The notes: generated by a model not told the origin, from the letters alone. Numbered from the stretch's first letter, positions 51,138 through 61,194 are shown. The stretch is 64,000 nt of DNA from Corynebacterium oculi (GCF_001412105.1 NZ_LKST01000001.1:682001-746000); one strand, 5' to 3'. Numbers and translations are program-made.

Positions 51138-52208
51138 ATGGAACCAGGGTTCCTTGTTCTCATTGTTCTTATTCTCTTCATAGCCCTGCTGGTCATCAAG
51201 GCCATCGCGCTGATCCCGCAGGGGCAAGCCGCCGTGATCGAGCGGCTGGGCCGCTACACCCGCACGGTGGAGGGAGGCCTGACCTTCCTCGTGCCTTTCC
51301 TCGACCGGGTGCGCGCCCGCGTGGACACCCGCGAGCGCGTGGTGTCCTTCCCGCCTCAGGCCGTCATCACGCAGGATAACCTCACCGTGGCCATTGACAC
51401 GGTGGTGACCTTCCAGATCAACGACCCCGCCCGCGCCATCTACGGGGTGGACAACTACATCGTGGGCGTGGAGCAAATCTCCGTGGCCACCCTGCGCGAC
51501 GTGGTAGGCGGCATGACGCTGGAGGAGACCCTCACCTCGCGCGAGGTCATCAACCGCCGCCTGCGCGGGGAACTCGACGCCGCCACGACCAAGTGGGGCC
51601 TGCGCATCAGCCGAGTAGAGCTCAAGGCCATCGACCCGCCGCCCTCCATTCAGCAGTCCATGGAGATGCAGATGAAGGCGGATCGGGAAAAGCGCGCCAC
51701 GATCCTCAGCGCCGAGGGCGAGAAGCACGCCGCCATTCTGGCCGCCGAGGCCGACCGCCAGGCCGAGATCCTGCGGGCCGAGGGCCGCCGCGCCGCGCGC
51801 TACCTGGAGGCCCAGGGCGAGGCCCGCGCCATTCAAAAGGTCAACGCCGCCATCAAATCCGCCAAGCTCACCCCCGAGGTGCTGGCGTACCAGTACCTCG
51901 AAAAGCTGCCCAAGATGGCCGAGGGCCAGGCCTCTACCATGTGGATGGTGCCCTCGCAGTTCGGTGACTCCCTCGAACAATTCGCCCGTGCCATGGCCAA
52001 GAAGGACGAGGAGGGCGTATTCCGCTACGAGCCGCAGGCCGTGGACGCAGAAACCAAGGAGATGGCCGAGCCTGAGAACACCGATAGCTGGTTCTCCACG
52101 GAATCTGATCCCGAGATCGCCGCCGCCGTAGCGGCCGCCAACGCCGTGGCCAATAAGCCCGTGGATCCCTCCCTGGCCGAATTGGTCAAGGAGGAACAGG
52201 AGAACTAG
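51138..52208 (+). CDS. SPFH/band-7 family protein (stomatin/paraslipin-like)
   Basis: Membrane-anchored scaffold of 356 residues. One N-terminal helix (residues about 2-22) precedes the band-7 domain (IPQGQAAVIERLGRYTRTVEGGL). A long helical stretch rich in Ala, Glu and Arg (AEADRQAEILRAEGRRAARYLE) follows, then an acidic tail. It abuts nfeD with no gap and is its expected partner. It shares the CTAG stop with the convergent HTH gene. Confidence 0.93.
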   Translation: MEPGFLVLIVLILFIALLVIKAIALIPQGQAAVIERLGRYTRTVEGGLTFLVPFLDRVRARVDTRERVVSFPPQAVITQDNLTVAIDTVVTFQINDPARAIYGVDNYIVGVEQISVATLRDVVGGMTLEETLTSREVINRRLRGELDAATTKWGLRISRVELKAIDPPPSIQQSMEMQMKADREKRATILSAEGEKHAAILAAEADRQAEILRAEGRRAARYLEAQGEARAIQKVNAAIKSAKLTPEVLAYQYLEKLPKMAEGQASTMWMVPSQFGDSLEQFARAMAKKDEEGVFRYEPQAVDAETKEMAEPENTDSWFSTESDPEIAAAVAAANAVANKPVDPSLAELVKEEQEN

Positions 52209-52747
52209 CCCGCCGCCCTGCGCAGCAGGTTCACCGCGAGCCGCCAGCCGGCGTTTTCCGCGTGCCAACCGGCGGCCTGCAAGCGCTGGGACATCGCCTG
52301 CTTGGAGATGCCCAACTCGGCGGCGGCCTCGTTCTGGCTTAGGCCCCCGCGCACCAGGGAGGTGGCCTCCCGCCCCTCCACCGTGCGCTTGGCCAAGACC
52401 TGCCCCAATAGGGCGAATACCGCGGCGATATCCTCCGCACCGCGCACTCCCTGTGTGGCGCCCACGCTCACGGTGCCGGGGCGTGCCGCGCGGCTGAGGC
52501 TGCCGGTGGCCTCGACCACGGCCCCCTCACCCAGCCCGATGCCGACGGCCCAGTCGCCATCGGAAAGCAAAGCCATAACCACGTTGCACAGCGCCTCCGG
52601 GGTCTCGATGCGGGCGCGAATGTCCTCCACTCCCAGGGACTCAAACGTGCCCACCCCCGCGACGGTGCTCAGCGCCCGCGCGGAGCGTTCCACCAGATCG
52701 GCGCGCCGCGTGGCGCGCCCGCGATACCGGGCATGGAGGGCAAACAT
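52205..52747 (-). CDS. Hypothetical DNA-binding protein with C-terminal HTH
   Basis: A 180-residue protein. The C-terminal part (GGLSQNEAAAELGISKQAMSQRLQAAGW) is a clear helix-turn-helix. The N-terminal two thirds has no recognised domain. ATG at 52747 is 6 bases after TAGAAT (52754-52759, minus strand), which suggests a leaderless message. Targets are unknown. Confidence 0.75.
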   Translation of the reverse strand: MFALHARYRGRATRRADLVERSARALSTVAGVGTFESLGVEDIRARIETPEALCNVVMALLSDGDWAVGIGLGEGAVVEATGSLSRAARPGTVSVGATQGVRGAEDIAAVFALLGQVLAKRTVEGREATSLVRGGLSQNEAAAELGISKQAMSQRLQAAGWHAENAGWRLAVNLLRRAAG

Positions 52748-52756
52748 TCCTTCATT

Positions 52757-53449
52757 CTAGCGCCCTGTTCCCACCGGCAACCGGCGATCCACCACCAACC
52801 CCGCCAGCCCGACCACGGCCAAAAGCGCCAGCACCGCGATCAAGGAGGAGTCGGGAGTTCCGGTCAGGGAATCTCCGAGGAATACCACGGCGAGGGTTCC
52901 CGGCGCCGAACCCACCGCCGTGGCCGCGGCGAAGGGAAGCACGCGCACAGGGGAGAGGGCCGCCGCGTAGTTGAGCAGGCTAAAGGGGATGCCGGCGATC
53001 ATCCGCAGCGACCCCACGGCCAGCCAGCCGCGCCGCTCCAGGCGAATGACCAGCCCGGCCACGGCGGGGTGCCTCAGGCGCGGGCGCATCCACTCGCCGA
53101 GTAACCCGCGCACGAGCACCAGCGAGACCACCGCGGAGGCCGTGGTGGCGCTCAGCGCCAGCGTCACGCCCCACCACGGGCCAAAAAGCACCCCCGAGGC
53201 CAGCGTGAGCACCGTGCGGGGAATGGGAAACTGCGTGATTGCCACGTAGAGGAACCAAAAGAACACCGGAAACCACGCGCCCGTGTGCTCCGACCACGCG
53301 CGCAGGGTGCTCAGCCCCGGCACCTCCGCCCACAGGGTGACCGCGAGGAAACAGGCCAGGGCCACCGCCACCCACAGGCGACGCCCCCACGACCAGCCGC
53401 CCACAGCCCGCCAGGCGTCGCGAAGCAGGAGGGTGAGGAAGTCCCTCAC
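52757..53449 (-). CDS. VTT-domain (TVP38/TMEM64 family) membrane protein
   Basis: Membrane protein of 230 residues with five or six helices and the VTT/SNARE-associated motif FPIPRTVLTLASGVLFGPWWG. A second family motif is GIPFSLLNYAAALSPV. GTG at 53449 overlaps the GNAT stop by four bases (GTGA); the frame is open further upstream but lacks similarity there. Members are proposed lipid scramblases; that activity is an inference here. Confidence 0.87.
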   Translation of the reverse strand: MRDFLTLLLRDAWRAVGGWSWGRRLWVAVALACFLAVTLWAEVPGLSTLRAWSEHTGAWFPVFFWFLYVAITQFPIPRTVLTLASGVLFGPWWGVTLALSATTASAVVSLVLVRGLLGEWMRPRLRHPAVAGLVIRLERRGWLAVGSLRMIAGIPFSLLNYAAALSPVRVLPFAAATAVGSAPGTLAVVFLGDSLTGTPDSSLIAVLALLAVVGLAGLVVDRRLPVGTGR

Positions 53450-54057
53450 TCTTCGGGCAGGCTCGGCGGCAGCCACATGGCCACCTCGGTGGGGCCTTCT
53501 CCGTGGAGGGGGAGTTCCCCTAGCGGAGCGAAACCCAGCGAGGCGTAGAGCTTGGCCGAGCGCCGCGTGGAGGATTCCAGGTACACGGCCTGGTTTCCGG
53601 CCCGCTCCATGCCCGCCTTGAGCAGTTGCGAGCCCACTCCCTTGCCCTGGGCTGCGGGCGAGACCGCGAGGGCGTAGAGGTACCAGTGGGGGAACTTGGG
53701 GTGGTGGGCCGCCAGTTCCCGCTCCCGGAGATACATGGTGGGCAGGTGGCGGCCGAAGAGCTTGGCGTATCGCTTGAGCGCGGTTGCTTGATCGGAAAGC
53801 CCCGCCTTTTTCCCTTCCGGGGTGTTCCACAGGGCCACGCCGAGGATTTCTCCGTTCTCCTCGGCTACGTCGATGACTCCGGCGGGCTCGTACTCGTGGG
53901 TGATCTGGAGATCAAAGATCTCGTGGATCACGCCCCAAGTGTCGGAGGAGGTGGCCAACGTGGCCACCCGCGCGAAGGAGGGGTCGCCGTGAAAGGCACG
54001 GGCTAGAACCCCCACGGCTGCGTCCCGGTCACTGGGCTGGTATGAGCGAATAAGCAT
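53446..54057 (-). CDS. GNAT-family N-acetyltransferase
   Basis: Acetyl-CoA-dependent acetyltransferase of 203 residues. The acetyl-CoA loop is LYALAVSPAAQGKGVGSQLLK near residue 135-155, followed by AVYLESSTRRSAKLYASLGF. The substrate is unknown. ATG at 54057 lies 6 bases after TAGGAT (54064-54069, minus strand) and may be leaderless. It is translationally coupled to the VTT gene downstream. Confidence 0.9.
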   Translation of the reverse strand: MLIRSYQPSDRDAAVGVLARAFHGDPSFARVATLATSSDTWGVIHEIFDLQITHEYEPAGVIDVAEENGEILGVALWNTPEGKKAGLSDQATALKRYAKLFGRHLPTMYLRERELAAHHPKFPHWYLYALAVSPAAQGKGVGSQLLKAGMERAGNQAVYLESSTRRSAKLYASLGFAPLGELPLHGEGPTEVAMWLPPSLPEE

Positions 54058-54077
54058 AAGAACATCCTACAAAGACG

Positions 54078-54105
54078 AAAAGACCCGCCAGGGGGCGGGT
54101 CTTTT
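54078..54105 (-). terminator. Bidirectional intrinsic terminator after tRNA-Leu
   Basis: AAAAGACCCGCC (54078-54089) and GGCGGGTCTTTT (54094-54105) form a perfect 12-bp stem with a 4-base loop and U-runs in both directions. It lies 9 bases after the tRNA 3' end. Confidence 0.85.
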
Positions 54106-54113
54106 TCCGGTTG

Positions 54114-54199
54114 TGCCCGGAGGGGGACTTGAACCCCCACGTCCGTTAATAGGACACTAGCACCTCAAGCTAGCGCGTCTGCCATTCCGCCACCCGGGC
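54114..54199 (-). tRNA. tRNA-Leu (GAG anticodon)
   Basis: The minus strand folds as a class II tRNA of 86 bases. The acceptor stem is GCCCGGG/UCCGGGC with a final G-U, the D-loop contains GGCGGAAUGG, the anticodon arm is CUAGC-UUGAGGU-GCUAG, giving anticodon GAG, and there is a long variable arm (GUCCUAUUAACGGAC). The T arm is GGGGGUUCAAGUCCCCC. CCA is not encoded. It reads CUC and CUU codons. Confidence 0.95.
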
Positions 54200-54323
54200 A
54201 GGTGGTTCATGCGAACGACGTTTACCTTAACCCACCCCCATATTTGCCCACAAATCAGCAGTTCACGGCGCATTTTCCCAGAATGGGAATAACACGTGTG
54301 AAAGTTCGTGTAGAAGTGGAGGC

Positions 54324-54845
54324 ATGAGTTATTCCTACGCCACCGATCCCCGTTTCCCCGGCCCCGACCCCTACGCCCCCCTCAAGGATCTTCCCGAGTT
54401 TCCGCTGCGCTCCCAGGACTTCGAGGACGGCCAGCGCCTGCCCGACGCCCTCGCCGCACCAACGTCCCGTTCCCCCCACCTCGCCTGGGCCGACCTCCCC
54501 GAGGGAACCAAGTCACTGGCCATCACCTGCTTCGATCCCGACGCCCCCACCGCCGCCGGCTTCTGGCATTGGGCGGTGTGCAATATCCCCGCCGACGTAT
54601 CCGAGATCGCCAACGGCGAGACTCTCGACGCCGCCCTCACCCTCGTGGGCGATAGCGGGCAGCGCGCCTACTACGGGCCGCAGCCGCCCGAGGGGCACGG
54701 CCCGCACCGTTATCTCTTTGCCGTGCACGCCGTGGACGTGGAAAGCCTCGACATCGACGCCTCAGCCAGCCCCACCGTGCTGGGCTTCCAGCTCTATTTC
54801 CACTCCCTGGGCCGCGCCGTGCTCTGGGGCTGGTACGAGAACTAA
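54324..54845 (+). CDS. PEBP / YbhB-YbcL family protein
   Basis: Raf-kinase-inhibitor-like phospholipid-binding protein, 173 residues. The ligand-pocket motifs are intact: [17 protein letters not shown] and [13 protein letters not shown]. It corresponds in order to Rv2140c, next to pyrD. TAGAAG (54311-54316) lies 7 bases before the ATG, so it may be leaderless; GGAGG is present but only one base from the ATG. Cellular role unknown. Confidence 0.92.
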   Translation: MSYSYATDPRFPGPDPYAPLKDLPEFPLRSQDFEDGQRLPDALAAPTSRSPHLAWADLPEGTKSLAITCFDPDAPTAAGFWHWAVCNIPADVSEIANGETLDAALTLVGDSGQRAYYGPQPPEGHGPHRYLFAVHAVDVESLDIDASASPTVLGFQLYFHSLGRAVLWGWYEN

Positions 54846-55933
54846 TCCACCCAGGGACGCCCGCAGCCCACGGCCTCGGCGATGTTGTTGAAGCCCTGGG
54901 CGCGGATCTGCTCCGCCAGGCCGCGGTGAATATCCCGGATCCAATCCGGGCCGCCGTAGATCAACCCGGTGTACCCCTGGAGCAGGGTGGCCCCGGCGGC
55001 GATGCGCTCCCAGGCCTGCTGCGGGGTCTCTATTCCGCCCACGGAGATCAACACCAGCTGGTCGCCCACCCGCCCGCGCAACCGGGCCAGAACCTCCAGG
55101 GCGCGCGCCGCCACCGGGGGGCCGGAGATTCCGCCGGGGCCGAGCTCCTCCACCTTGCGGGTGGCTAGACCCTCCCGGGAGATGGTGGTGTTGGTGGCCA
55201 CGATGCCCGCCAACCCCAATTCCAGGGCCAGATCCGCCACCGCGTCCACGTCCTCGTCGGAGAGATCGGGGGCGATCTTCACCAGCACGGGGGCGTCCGT
55301 GGTCTCCTGCACCGCCTGCAAGATCGGGCGCAGGGATTCCACCGCCTGAAGATCCCGCAGCCCCGGGGTATTGGGGGAGGAGACGTTGACCACCAGGTAG
55401 GTGGCCAGGTGCTCCAGGAGATTCGCGGAGCGACGATAATCCTCCACCGCCCCTTCCAGGGGAACCACCTTGGTCTTGCCGATATTGACGCCCACGATGT
55501 CCTCGTAGCGGCGGCGATACAGGTTGGTGGCCACCTGGGCGGCACCGGGATTATTGAAGCCCATGCGGTTGAGGATTCCGCGATCCGCTTTGAGCCGGAA
55601 CAACCTCGGTGCGGGGTTTCCCGGCTGCGGGGAGGCGGTCACGGTGCCGATCTCCGCGTAACCGAAGCCCAGCGGGGTCCAGAGGTCGGGGGAGTTGGCG
55701 GACTTATCGAAGCCCGCCGCCAGCCCCAGGGGACGGGGAAAGACCACCCCAAAGACCTCCTGCTCCAGGATAGGGTCGCGCACCGGCATCACGCGGCCGA
55801 TGAGGCGATTGAGCGGCCCCACAAACTGCAACATGCCCAAGACGTCGCTCACCATGCCGTGAATACGCTCCGGTTCCATGGTGAAAAGACCCTTGAGAAT
55901 CAGACGGTAGGCGGTATTGCGAATAGCACCCAT
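54842..55933 (-). CDS. pyrD: Dihydroorotate dehydrogenase (quinone), class 2
   Basis: Membrane-associated flavoprotein of pyrimidine synthesis, 363 residues. The N-terminal helical extension ([20 protein letters not shown]) marks class 2. FMN/substrate motifs are [40 protein letters not shown] (catalytic Ser) and [11 protein letters not shown]. It overlaps the PEBP 3' end by four bases (CTAA) and follows the lipoprotein gene by eight bases. Confidence 0.96.
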   Translation of the reverse strand: MGAIRNTAYRLILKGLFTMEPERIHGMVSDVLGMLQFVGPLNRLIGRVMPVRDPILEQEVFGVVFPRPLGLAAGFDKSANSPDLWTPLGFGYAEIGTVTASPQPGNPAPRLFRLKADRGILNRMGFNNPGAAQVATNLYRRRYEDIVGVNIGKTKVVPLEGAVEDYRRSANLLEHLATYLVVNVSSPNTPGLRDLQAVESLRPILQAVQETTDAPVLVKIAPDLSDEDVDAVADLALELGLAGIVATNTTISREGLATRKVEELGPGGISGPPVAARALEVLARLRGRVGDQLVLISVGGIETPQQAWERIAAGATLLQGYTGLIYGGPDWIRDIHRGLAEQIRAQGFNNIAEAVGCGRPWVD

Positions 55934-55941
55934 AGGAATCC

Positions 55942-56970
55942 TTACGTGGAAGAGGTGGGGTTAGAAATCACTTGAAGACCCTCGCCGCTGGCGGAGGCCA
56001 GCACGAGGGTTCCCGAGTCGAGGGCCACGAGGGAGGTGGCCTGTGCCACGGTGGGGAGATCGTGACGCTGTTGCGGCACCCCCTGGGAAATATCCCAGCC
56101 GGTGAGGAGATTATCCGCCGTGGAGGCCACCCACGCCATGCGATGATGATCGTCCCAGGCCACGCCCCAGGGGGACGGCGGCACCGGCACCGTCTGGTGG
56201 AGGCGGATCACATCATCTGCGGTGCACACCGCCAATTGGTTGCCGGTGGTATCGGAGGCCAGCAGCAGCCCCTCGGAACCGGCGCTGATGCGCCCCACGC
56301 CCAGGCCCACGCGCAGGCGGCCGCCCTCGCGGTCATGGGTCCAATCCACGTCCTGAATGGTGGTGTCCTCCGCCCAGGTGCGCACGATGGCGTCGGGGGC
56401 GCCCTCGATGGGCAGGGACACCAATTGCGTGGTGGGGGCGGCCACCCCGATGGTGGTGGGTTCCTCCCCCTGGGGGTAGATCACCACCTCGTTATCCGCA
56501 TCGTTGGCCGTGACCAGCTCTCCGCTGCTAAGCACCGTGGCGGCGGTGGCCGGGTGCTCCACCTCGCGCACCTGCTCGTCGCGGGGATTATCCGCCGGGT
56601 ACAAGCGCACCTCGCTGCCGCAGGCCACCACGAAGGTAGAGCCGGCGGCCGTCAGCTCACCGCACTCGGGGGAGAGCTTCACCGTGGTGGCGGAGTTGTC
56701 CCGGAAATCCGCCACCGTACCCACGCTCAGCGCCCCGGCAGAACGCAGGGCAAGGACCTCGCCCACGCTCTCCATCGCCTGCACTTGGGCCACCTGCTCC
56801 GGCAGCGCGATCACCTCCCCTGCGGGGCGAACGCTCGGGGCAGAGGGCGCGGCGGTGGCGTTTCCCATCTCATCGCCCAGATCGGAGGGAACCTGCGATT
56901 GGCAGCCCGCCGCCAGCAGCGCCGTGCCCGCCAGCGCAAGCATGGCCGTGTACTTCGCCCTGTTCGCCAT
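55942..56970 (-). CDS. Putative lipoprotein with beta-propeller-like body (LppL-like position)
   Basis: Lipid-anchored cell-envelope protein of about 342 residues. The signal peptide ends in the lipobox LLAAGC. The body has repeated short beta segments ending in [14 protein letters not shown] and [19 protein letters not shown] blades, suggesting a propeller. ATG at 56970 gives the most compact signal peptide; ATG at 56982 and an ATGA-overlapping start at 57015 are alternatives. It lies next to pyrD as LppL does in M. tuberculosis. Function unknown. Confidence 0.8.
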   Translation of the reverse strand: MANRAKYTAMLALAGTALLAAGCQSQVPSDLGDEMGNATAAPSAPSVRPAGEVIALPEQVAQVQAMESVGEVLALRSAGALSVGTVADFRDNSATTVKLSPECGELTAAGSTFVVACGSEVRLYPADNPRDEQVREVEHPATAATVLSSGELVTANDADNEVVIYPQGEEPTTIGVAAPTTQLVSLPIEGAPDAIVRTWAEDTTIQDVDWTHDREGGRLRVGLGVGRISAGSEGLLLASDTTGNQLAVCTADDVIRLHQTVPVPPSPWGVAWDDHHRMAWVASTADNLLTGWDISQGVPQQRHDLPTVAQATSLVALDSGTLVLASASGEGLQVISNPTSST

Positions 56971-57011
56971 CTTCACACCCATTTTCACACTTAGGAACTC
57001 TAGCAGCGCCC

Positions 57012-57869
57012 TCATCGAGATATATCGTCAAGCGCCTTCTGGATCGGCCCCGGCAGGCTCGCCTGCGCGCAACGCGCGATGTCCTCCGGCACCCGGGCCT
57101 CCACCAGGGTCGAGGCCACGGTCTCGCGCTGGCGCACCCAGGCCACCGCCGCGGTATCCGCGGATAGCCCCAGGCCCTCCGCCGCGGTGCGCAGGGCCTC
57201 CGCGATCTGGCCCGCGCGCTGGCCGCGCAGCCGGGGCGCGTGGGGATCGTCTGGGGCGATCTCCCCGGTGAGCACGCCGTGCGCCAGGGGATCGGCGGCG
57301 ATGATCCCCACGCCCAGGTACTCCGCAGCCGGCATCGTCTCCCACTCGGCCTCGCGCATGAGCAGGGAATAGGGCGCCTGCGCGGCCACCACCCCCCGGC
57401 GGGTGTGGGTCACGGCGAGCTGCCATCCGGTATAGCCGCGCACCCCGGCGTAGCGCACCCGGCCGGTCTCCACCGCGTAATCCATGGTTGCGGCCACCTC
57501 TTCCACGGGGGTGTGCGGGTCCCAGTAGGCCACGCTCCATAGATCAAGGTGCTCCAGGTTGAGTCTTCTTAAGATCCCATCGAGGTCATTGAGCAGGGCG
57601 CGCCGCGAGCAATCCACGCGGCGACCGGCCGGGGAGTCGGGGTTGACCCCGGAGGCGGCAGAAAGCACCAGGTCACGCTGGTGAATATCCCGGCCCAAGC
57701 CGGAAAGAGCCTCCACCGAGGAAATGTCCATCAGATTGCCCCCGGCGTCGAGGAAGGCGCGCAGGAGGGCGGGGGTGGCGTCGATAGCCACCCGGTGCCC
57801 CCAGTGCGCGGTGCTCAGACCCAGCGCGGATACCCGCAACCCGGATTGCCCCAGTGTTCTTAAGTCCAC
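57012..57869 (-). CDS. Aldo/keto reductase-fold protein lacking the catalytic tetrad
   Basis: A 285-residue (beta/alpha)8 protein of the AKR superfamily. The N-terminal RTLGQSGLRVSALGLSTAHWG and LDAGGNLMD fit the family. Asp48 is kept, but the usual Tyr is Glu53, the Lys is Ala72 and the His is Ala114. It is therefore unlikely to be a normal reductase. GTG at 57869 lies 7 bases after TAGGCT on the minus strand (57882-57877), so it appears leaderless. It is divergent from uppP, 24 bases away. Confidence 0.82.
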   Translation of the reverse strand: MDLRTLGQSGLRVSALGLSTAHWGHRVAIDATPALLRAFLDAGGNLMDISSVEALSGLGRDIHQRDLVLSAASGVNPDSPAGRRVDCSRRALLNDLDGILRRLNLEHLDLWSVAYWDPHTPVEEVAATMDYAVETGRVRYAGVRGYTGWQLAVTHTRRGVVAAQAPYSLLMREAEWETMPAAEYLGVGIIAADPLAHGVLTGEIAPDDPHAPRLRGQRAGQIAEALRTAAEGLGLSADTAAVAWVRQRETVASTLVEARVPEDIARCAQASLPGPIQKALDDISR

Positions 57870-57893
57870 CGTCCCTAGCCTAGTAGTAGGGTC
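57870..57893. promoter_or_regulatory. 24-base divergent promoter with overlapping -10 boxes
   Basis: TAGGCT on the minus strand (57882-57877) serves the AKR gene and TAGTAG on the plus strand (57881-57886) serves uppP. Each is 7 bases from its start codon, and they overlap by two bases. Confidence 0.5.
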
Positions 57894-58766
57894 ATGCGGG
57901 TGACTGACATGACCGTGCTTGCTTCCGCTGCCGCCGATCCCGCGCAAATGTCCTGGATTCAGGTGATCGTGCTCTCCATCGTCCAGGGTCTCACCGAGTT
58001 CCTGCCGGTGAGTTCCTCCGGGCACCTGCGCATCGTCTCCGAGCTGTTCTGGGGGGCCGATGCCGGGGCCTCCTTTACCGCCGTGGTGCAGCTGGGCACC
58101 GAGTTGGCGGTGGTGGTGTACTTTGCCCGAGATATTTGGAAGATCGTGACGGCCTGGTTCCGGGGGTTGTTCGATAAGGCGCAGCGGGGATTTGATTACC
58201 GCATGGGTTGGATGGTGATCGCTGGTTCCCTGCCCATCGGCGTCGTGGGGGTGCTTTTTCAAGACGCCATCCGGGATACGCTGCGCAACCTGTGGATCAC
58301 GGCCACGGTGCTCATTCTCTTTTCCTTCGTGTTTATCCTCGCGGAAAGGATCGGCCGCAAGGATCGCTCCTTTGAGGAACTGACCATGAAAGACGCGCTG
58401 GTCATGGGCCTGTGCCAGTGCCTGGCCCTGATTCCCGGGGTGTCTCGTTCCGGTGGCACCATCTCCGGCGGTCTGTTCCTGGGCCTAGAGCGCGAGGTGG
58501 CCACGAGGTTCTCCTTCCTACTGGCCATTCCCGCCGTCATGGCCTCGGGCCTGTTCTCCCTCAAGGATGTTTTTGATCCCGCCGTGGGGCAGGCCGCCTC
58601 GGGTGGGCAGTTGCTGGCGGGCACGGCGATCTGCTTTGTCTTGGGCTACGCCTGCATCGCGTGGTTGCTCAGGTTCGTGGCCAACCATTCCTTCGCGTGG
58701 TTTGCGGCGTATCGCATTCCGCTGGGTATCCTCGTGATGATCCTGCTGGCGGTGGGCCTGTTGTAG
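57894..58766 (+). CDS. uppP: Undecaprenyl-diphosphatase
   Basis: Recycles the lipid carrier for peptidoglycan and other polymers; can confer bacitracin tolerance. The 290-residue membrane protein has both BacA signatures: [17 protein letters not shown] near residue 33 and [20 protein letters not shown] near residue 185. About eight helices are visible. The ATG at 57894 appears leaderless; ATG at 57909 is an alternative. It precedes mshC, as in relatives. Confidence 0.95.
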   Translation: MRVTDMTVLASAAADPAQMSWIQVIVLSIVQGLTEFLPVSSSGHLRIVSELFWGADAGASFTAVVQLGTELAVVVYFARDIWKIVTAWFRGLFDKAQRGFDYRMGWMVIAGSLPIGVVGVLFQDAIRDTLRNLWITATVLILFSFVFILAERIGRKDRSFEELTMKDALVMGLCQCLALIPGVSRSGGTISGGLFLGLEREVATRFSFLLAIPAVMASGLFSLKDVFDPAVGQAASGGQLLAGTAICFVLGYACIAWLLRFVANHSFAWFAAYRIPLGILVMILLAVGLL

Positions 58767-58842
58767 AGCGCGGCAGGGCCTGCCCACCAGCGATTGCTAC
58801 CCGATTGCTACCCGTCAGCGCCCACCGCCAGCGCAAAAAGGT

Positions 58843-58848
58843 TAGGGT
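58843..58848 (+). promoter_or_regulatory. -10 box for leaderless mshC
   Basis: TAGGGT, 7 bases before the ATG at 58856, with no Shine-Dalgarno. Confidence 0.45.
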
Positions 58849-58855
58849 GTATGCC

Positions 58856-60088
58856 ATGCGTTCTTGGCCCTCGCCTTCCATTCCTTCCGTTCCCGGCAGC
58901 CCCGTGGCGCTGCGCCTTTATGACACCGCTGATCGGGCCGTGCGCGAGGTGGAAATCCCGGAGAACGGCCCGGTGGGGATCTACGTCTGCGGGATCACCC
59001 CCTATGACTCCACCCACCTCGGCCACGCCGCCACCTATCTGGCCTTTGACCTGGTGCACCGGGTGCTCCTAGATAACGGACACGCGGTGCGCTACGTGCA
59101 AAACATCACGGACGTGGACGATCCACTCTTCGAGCGCGCCGCGCGCGACGGGGTGGATTGGCGGGAGCTGGGAACCTCGCAGATAGACAAGTTCCGCGGG
59201 GACATGGAGGCCCTGAGCGTGATCCCGCCGCAGGATTACGTGGGTGCGATGGAATCCGTGGACGAGGTGATTCGGATGGTGTCCGCGCTGCTGGATCGGG
59301 GGGCGGCCTATACCGTCGATGACGCGGAGTACCCGGATGTGTACGCCTCCGTGGACGCCACGGAGCAATTTGGTTACGAGTCCGGCTATTCCTGGGCCCA
59401 GATGGCGGAGTTCTTTGCCGAGCGCGGCGGGGACCCCGAACGCCCAGGCAAGGCGCACAGCCTGGATGCCCTGGTGTGGCGCGCGCAGCGCCCCGGTGAG
59501 CCGGCCTGGGATTCCCCCTTCGGCCCCGGCCGTCCCGGCTGGCACATCGAGTGCTCCGCCATCGCCACCAACCGCCTGGGCGCGCATTTCGCGGTGCAGG
59601 GCGGGGGTTCCGATCTGATCTTCCCGCACCACGAGTTTTCCGCCGCGCACGCGGAGGCCGCGCTGGGCTGCGAGCGCATGGCGGGGCACTACGTGCATAC
59701 CGGCATGATGGCCCTGGACGGCACCAAGATGTCTAAGTCCCTGGGAAACCTGGTTTTTGTCTCCGACCTGGTGCGCGAGGGCCACGATCCCAGCGCCATT
59801 CGCCTGGGCGTTTTCTCCGGGCACTATCGCAGCGACCGGGACTGGTCTACGGAGGTGCTTGCCGAGGCCGAGCAGCGCCTTGCCCGCTGGCGAGAGGCGG
59901 CCCGGCGCGGTGGTTCCGCCGACCATGCGCGCGCCGTGGTCTCCGCGATTCGGGAGCGCCTTGCTCACGACCTCAATGCCCCCGGCGCCCTGGCCGCAGT
60001 AGACGAGTGGGCGCGCACCTGCTCCGAGGAGGGCCAGGGCAGCGCCGTGGTGGCGGCCGTGGACGCCCTGCTGGGCGTGCGTTTGTAG
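58856..60088 (+). CDS. mshC: L-cysteine:GlcN-inositol ligase (mycothiol synthesis)
   Basis: ATP-dependent ligase that joins cysteine to glucosaminyl-inositol, the third step of mycothiol synthesis. The 410-residue product is a cysteinyl-tRNA-synthetase relative without the anticodon domain. The class I motifs appear as [10 protein letters not shown] and [10 protein letters not shown]; zinc ligands are in [16 protein letters not shown] and FPHHE. ATG at 58856 gives the family-like N terminus; the frame is open upstream into uppP without similarity. Probably leaderless. Confidence 0.93.
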   Translation: MRSWPSPSIPSVPGSPVALRLYDTADRAVREVEIPENGPVGIYVCGITPYDSTHLGHAATYLAFDLVHRVLLDNGHAVRYVQNITDVDDPLFERAARDGVDWRELGTSQIDKFRGDMEALSVIPPQDYVGAMESVDEVIRMVSALLDRGAAYTVDDAEYPDVYASVDATEQFGYESGYSWAQMAEFFAERGGDPERPGKAHSLDALVWRAQRPGEPAWDSPFGPGRPGWHIECSAIATNRLGAHFAVQGGGSDLIFPHHEFSAAHAEAALGCERMAGHYVHTGMMALDGTKMSKSLGNLVFVSDLVREGHDPSAIRLGVFSGHYRSDRDWSTEVLAEAEQRLARWREAARRGGSADHARAVVSAIRERLAHDLNAPGALAAVDEWARTCSEEGQGSAVVAAVDALLGVRL

Positions 60089-60103
60089 GCAACATACTCC
60101 ACA

Positions 60104-60496
60104 ATGGAGTCCATGAGCACTCCCTCCGCCGCTCTTCGCAGCGAGTTTCAGTCGGCCGTCGATCAGTTTCTCACGGATCTCACCACCTTCGTCTCCGGGG
60201 CCTACCTGCACGAGGAGGAGCGGGATCGCTGGGATCAGCCCTTCGATCCCAGCGCGCTGGAGGAGCTGCGGGCGATCCTGCACACCCTGCTCGACCGCAT
60301 GGAGGGCGAACCCCCGGAGGCCGTTCCGGTGTTCCTGCGGGCCACCATCGCGGAGCTGCACGCCTTCAACGAGAAGCATCACGGGGCGGTGCTGGAGCCG
60401 GAAGAATACGCGGAACTCAACGATCTCTTCCGCGCCGTCGCCCGCTCCGCCGGATTAGAGGAAGAGGCCCTGCATGACCTCCCCGTCCTGGAATAG
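60104..60496 (+). CDS. Conserved hypothetical helical protein
   Basis: A 130-residue acidic, all-helical protein (FLTDLTTFVSGAYLHEEERDRWDQPFDP). I do not recognise a domain. Possible starts are ATG 60104 and ATG 60113; neither has a clear ribosome-binding site. It follows mshC by 15 bases and overlaps the HAD gene by 23 bases, so it is probably in the same unit. A similar small protein lies near uppP in mycobacteria, but equivalence is not shown. Confidence 0.72.
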   Translation: MESMSTPSAALRSEFQSAVDQFLTDLTTFVSGAYLHEEERDRWDQPFDPSALEELRAILHTLLDRMEGEPPEAVPVFLRATIAELHAFNEKHHGAVLEPEEYAELNDLFRAVARSAGLEEEALHDLPVLE

Positions 60497-61181
60497 CCCC
60501 CGCGCCATCTTTTGGGACATGGACGGCACCCTGGTGGACTCCGAGCCGCTGTGGGGGATCGCCACCTATGAGCTCAGCGAGCGCCTGGGCCGCCGCCTGA
60601 CCCCGGAGCTGCGCGCCGCCACCGTGGGCGGTTCCTTCGGCAACACCCTGCGGGTCTGCGCCGAGCACGCCGGGTTTACCGTCACCGAGCGGGAGGAACG
60701 GGTGCTTCACGACGCCATGTTTGCCCGCGTGGGCGAACTCTTTGCGCAGTCCCTGGGGCCCCGGCCCGGGGTGCGGGCCCTGCTTTCCGCCCTGCGCGAA
60801 CGCGGGATTCCCATGCTGGTGACCACGAACACCGAGCGCAGCCTGGCCGATGAGGCCATTGCCGCCGTGGGGGCGGAGTTCTTCTGCGATTCCGTGACCG
60901 GGGACGAGGTGCCGCGCTTTAAACCCGCCCCGGATATGTACGAGGAGGCCGCTCGCCGGGTGGGGGCGGCGCCGGGGGAGTGCCTGGTCTTTGAGGACTC
61001 CCCGGCGGGCATGAGCGCCGCCGTGGCGGCCGGGTGCCGGGTGATCGGCCTGCCGGAGGATCCCCGCGACGCGGTGCCCGGGGTGCTGCTCATGCAGGAG
61101 ATGCGCGATGGTTCGCGTTCCTTTGACGGGGTGCGGGCCGAGGATGTTGAGAGATGGTTCACTCTGTGCGCCTCGGCATGA
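60474..61181 (+). CDS. HAD-superfamily phosphatase
   Basis: A 235-residue HAD hydrolase with a helical cap (beta-phosphoglucomutase-like subgroup). Motif I is [13 protein letters not shown] with the nucleophile Asp, motif [12 protein letters not shown], motif III lysine in [10 protein letters not shown] and motif [14 protein letters not shown]. The substrate is unknown. It lies just before hisE, but no histidine-pathway role is implied. Starts within the preceding gene. Confidence 0.9.
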   Translation: MTSPSWNSPRAIFWDMDGTLVDSEPLWGIATYELSERLGRRLTPELRAATVGGSFGNTLRVCAEHAGFTVTEREERVLHDAMFARVGELFAQSLGPRPGVRALLSALRERGIPMLVTTNTERSLADEAIAAVGAEFFCDSVTGDEVPRFKPAPDMYEEAARRVGAAPGECLVFEDSPAGMSAAVAAGCRVIGLPEDPRDAVPGVLLMQEMRDGSRSFDGVRAEDVERWFTLCASA

Positions 61182-61187
61182 GATAAT
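61182..61187 (+). promoter_or_regulatory. -10 box for leaderless hisE
   Basis: GATAAT directly after the HAD stop, 7 bases before the GTG at 61195; no Shine-Dalgarno. Confidence 0.55.
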
Positions 61188-61194
61188 CCTGCGG

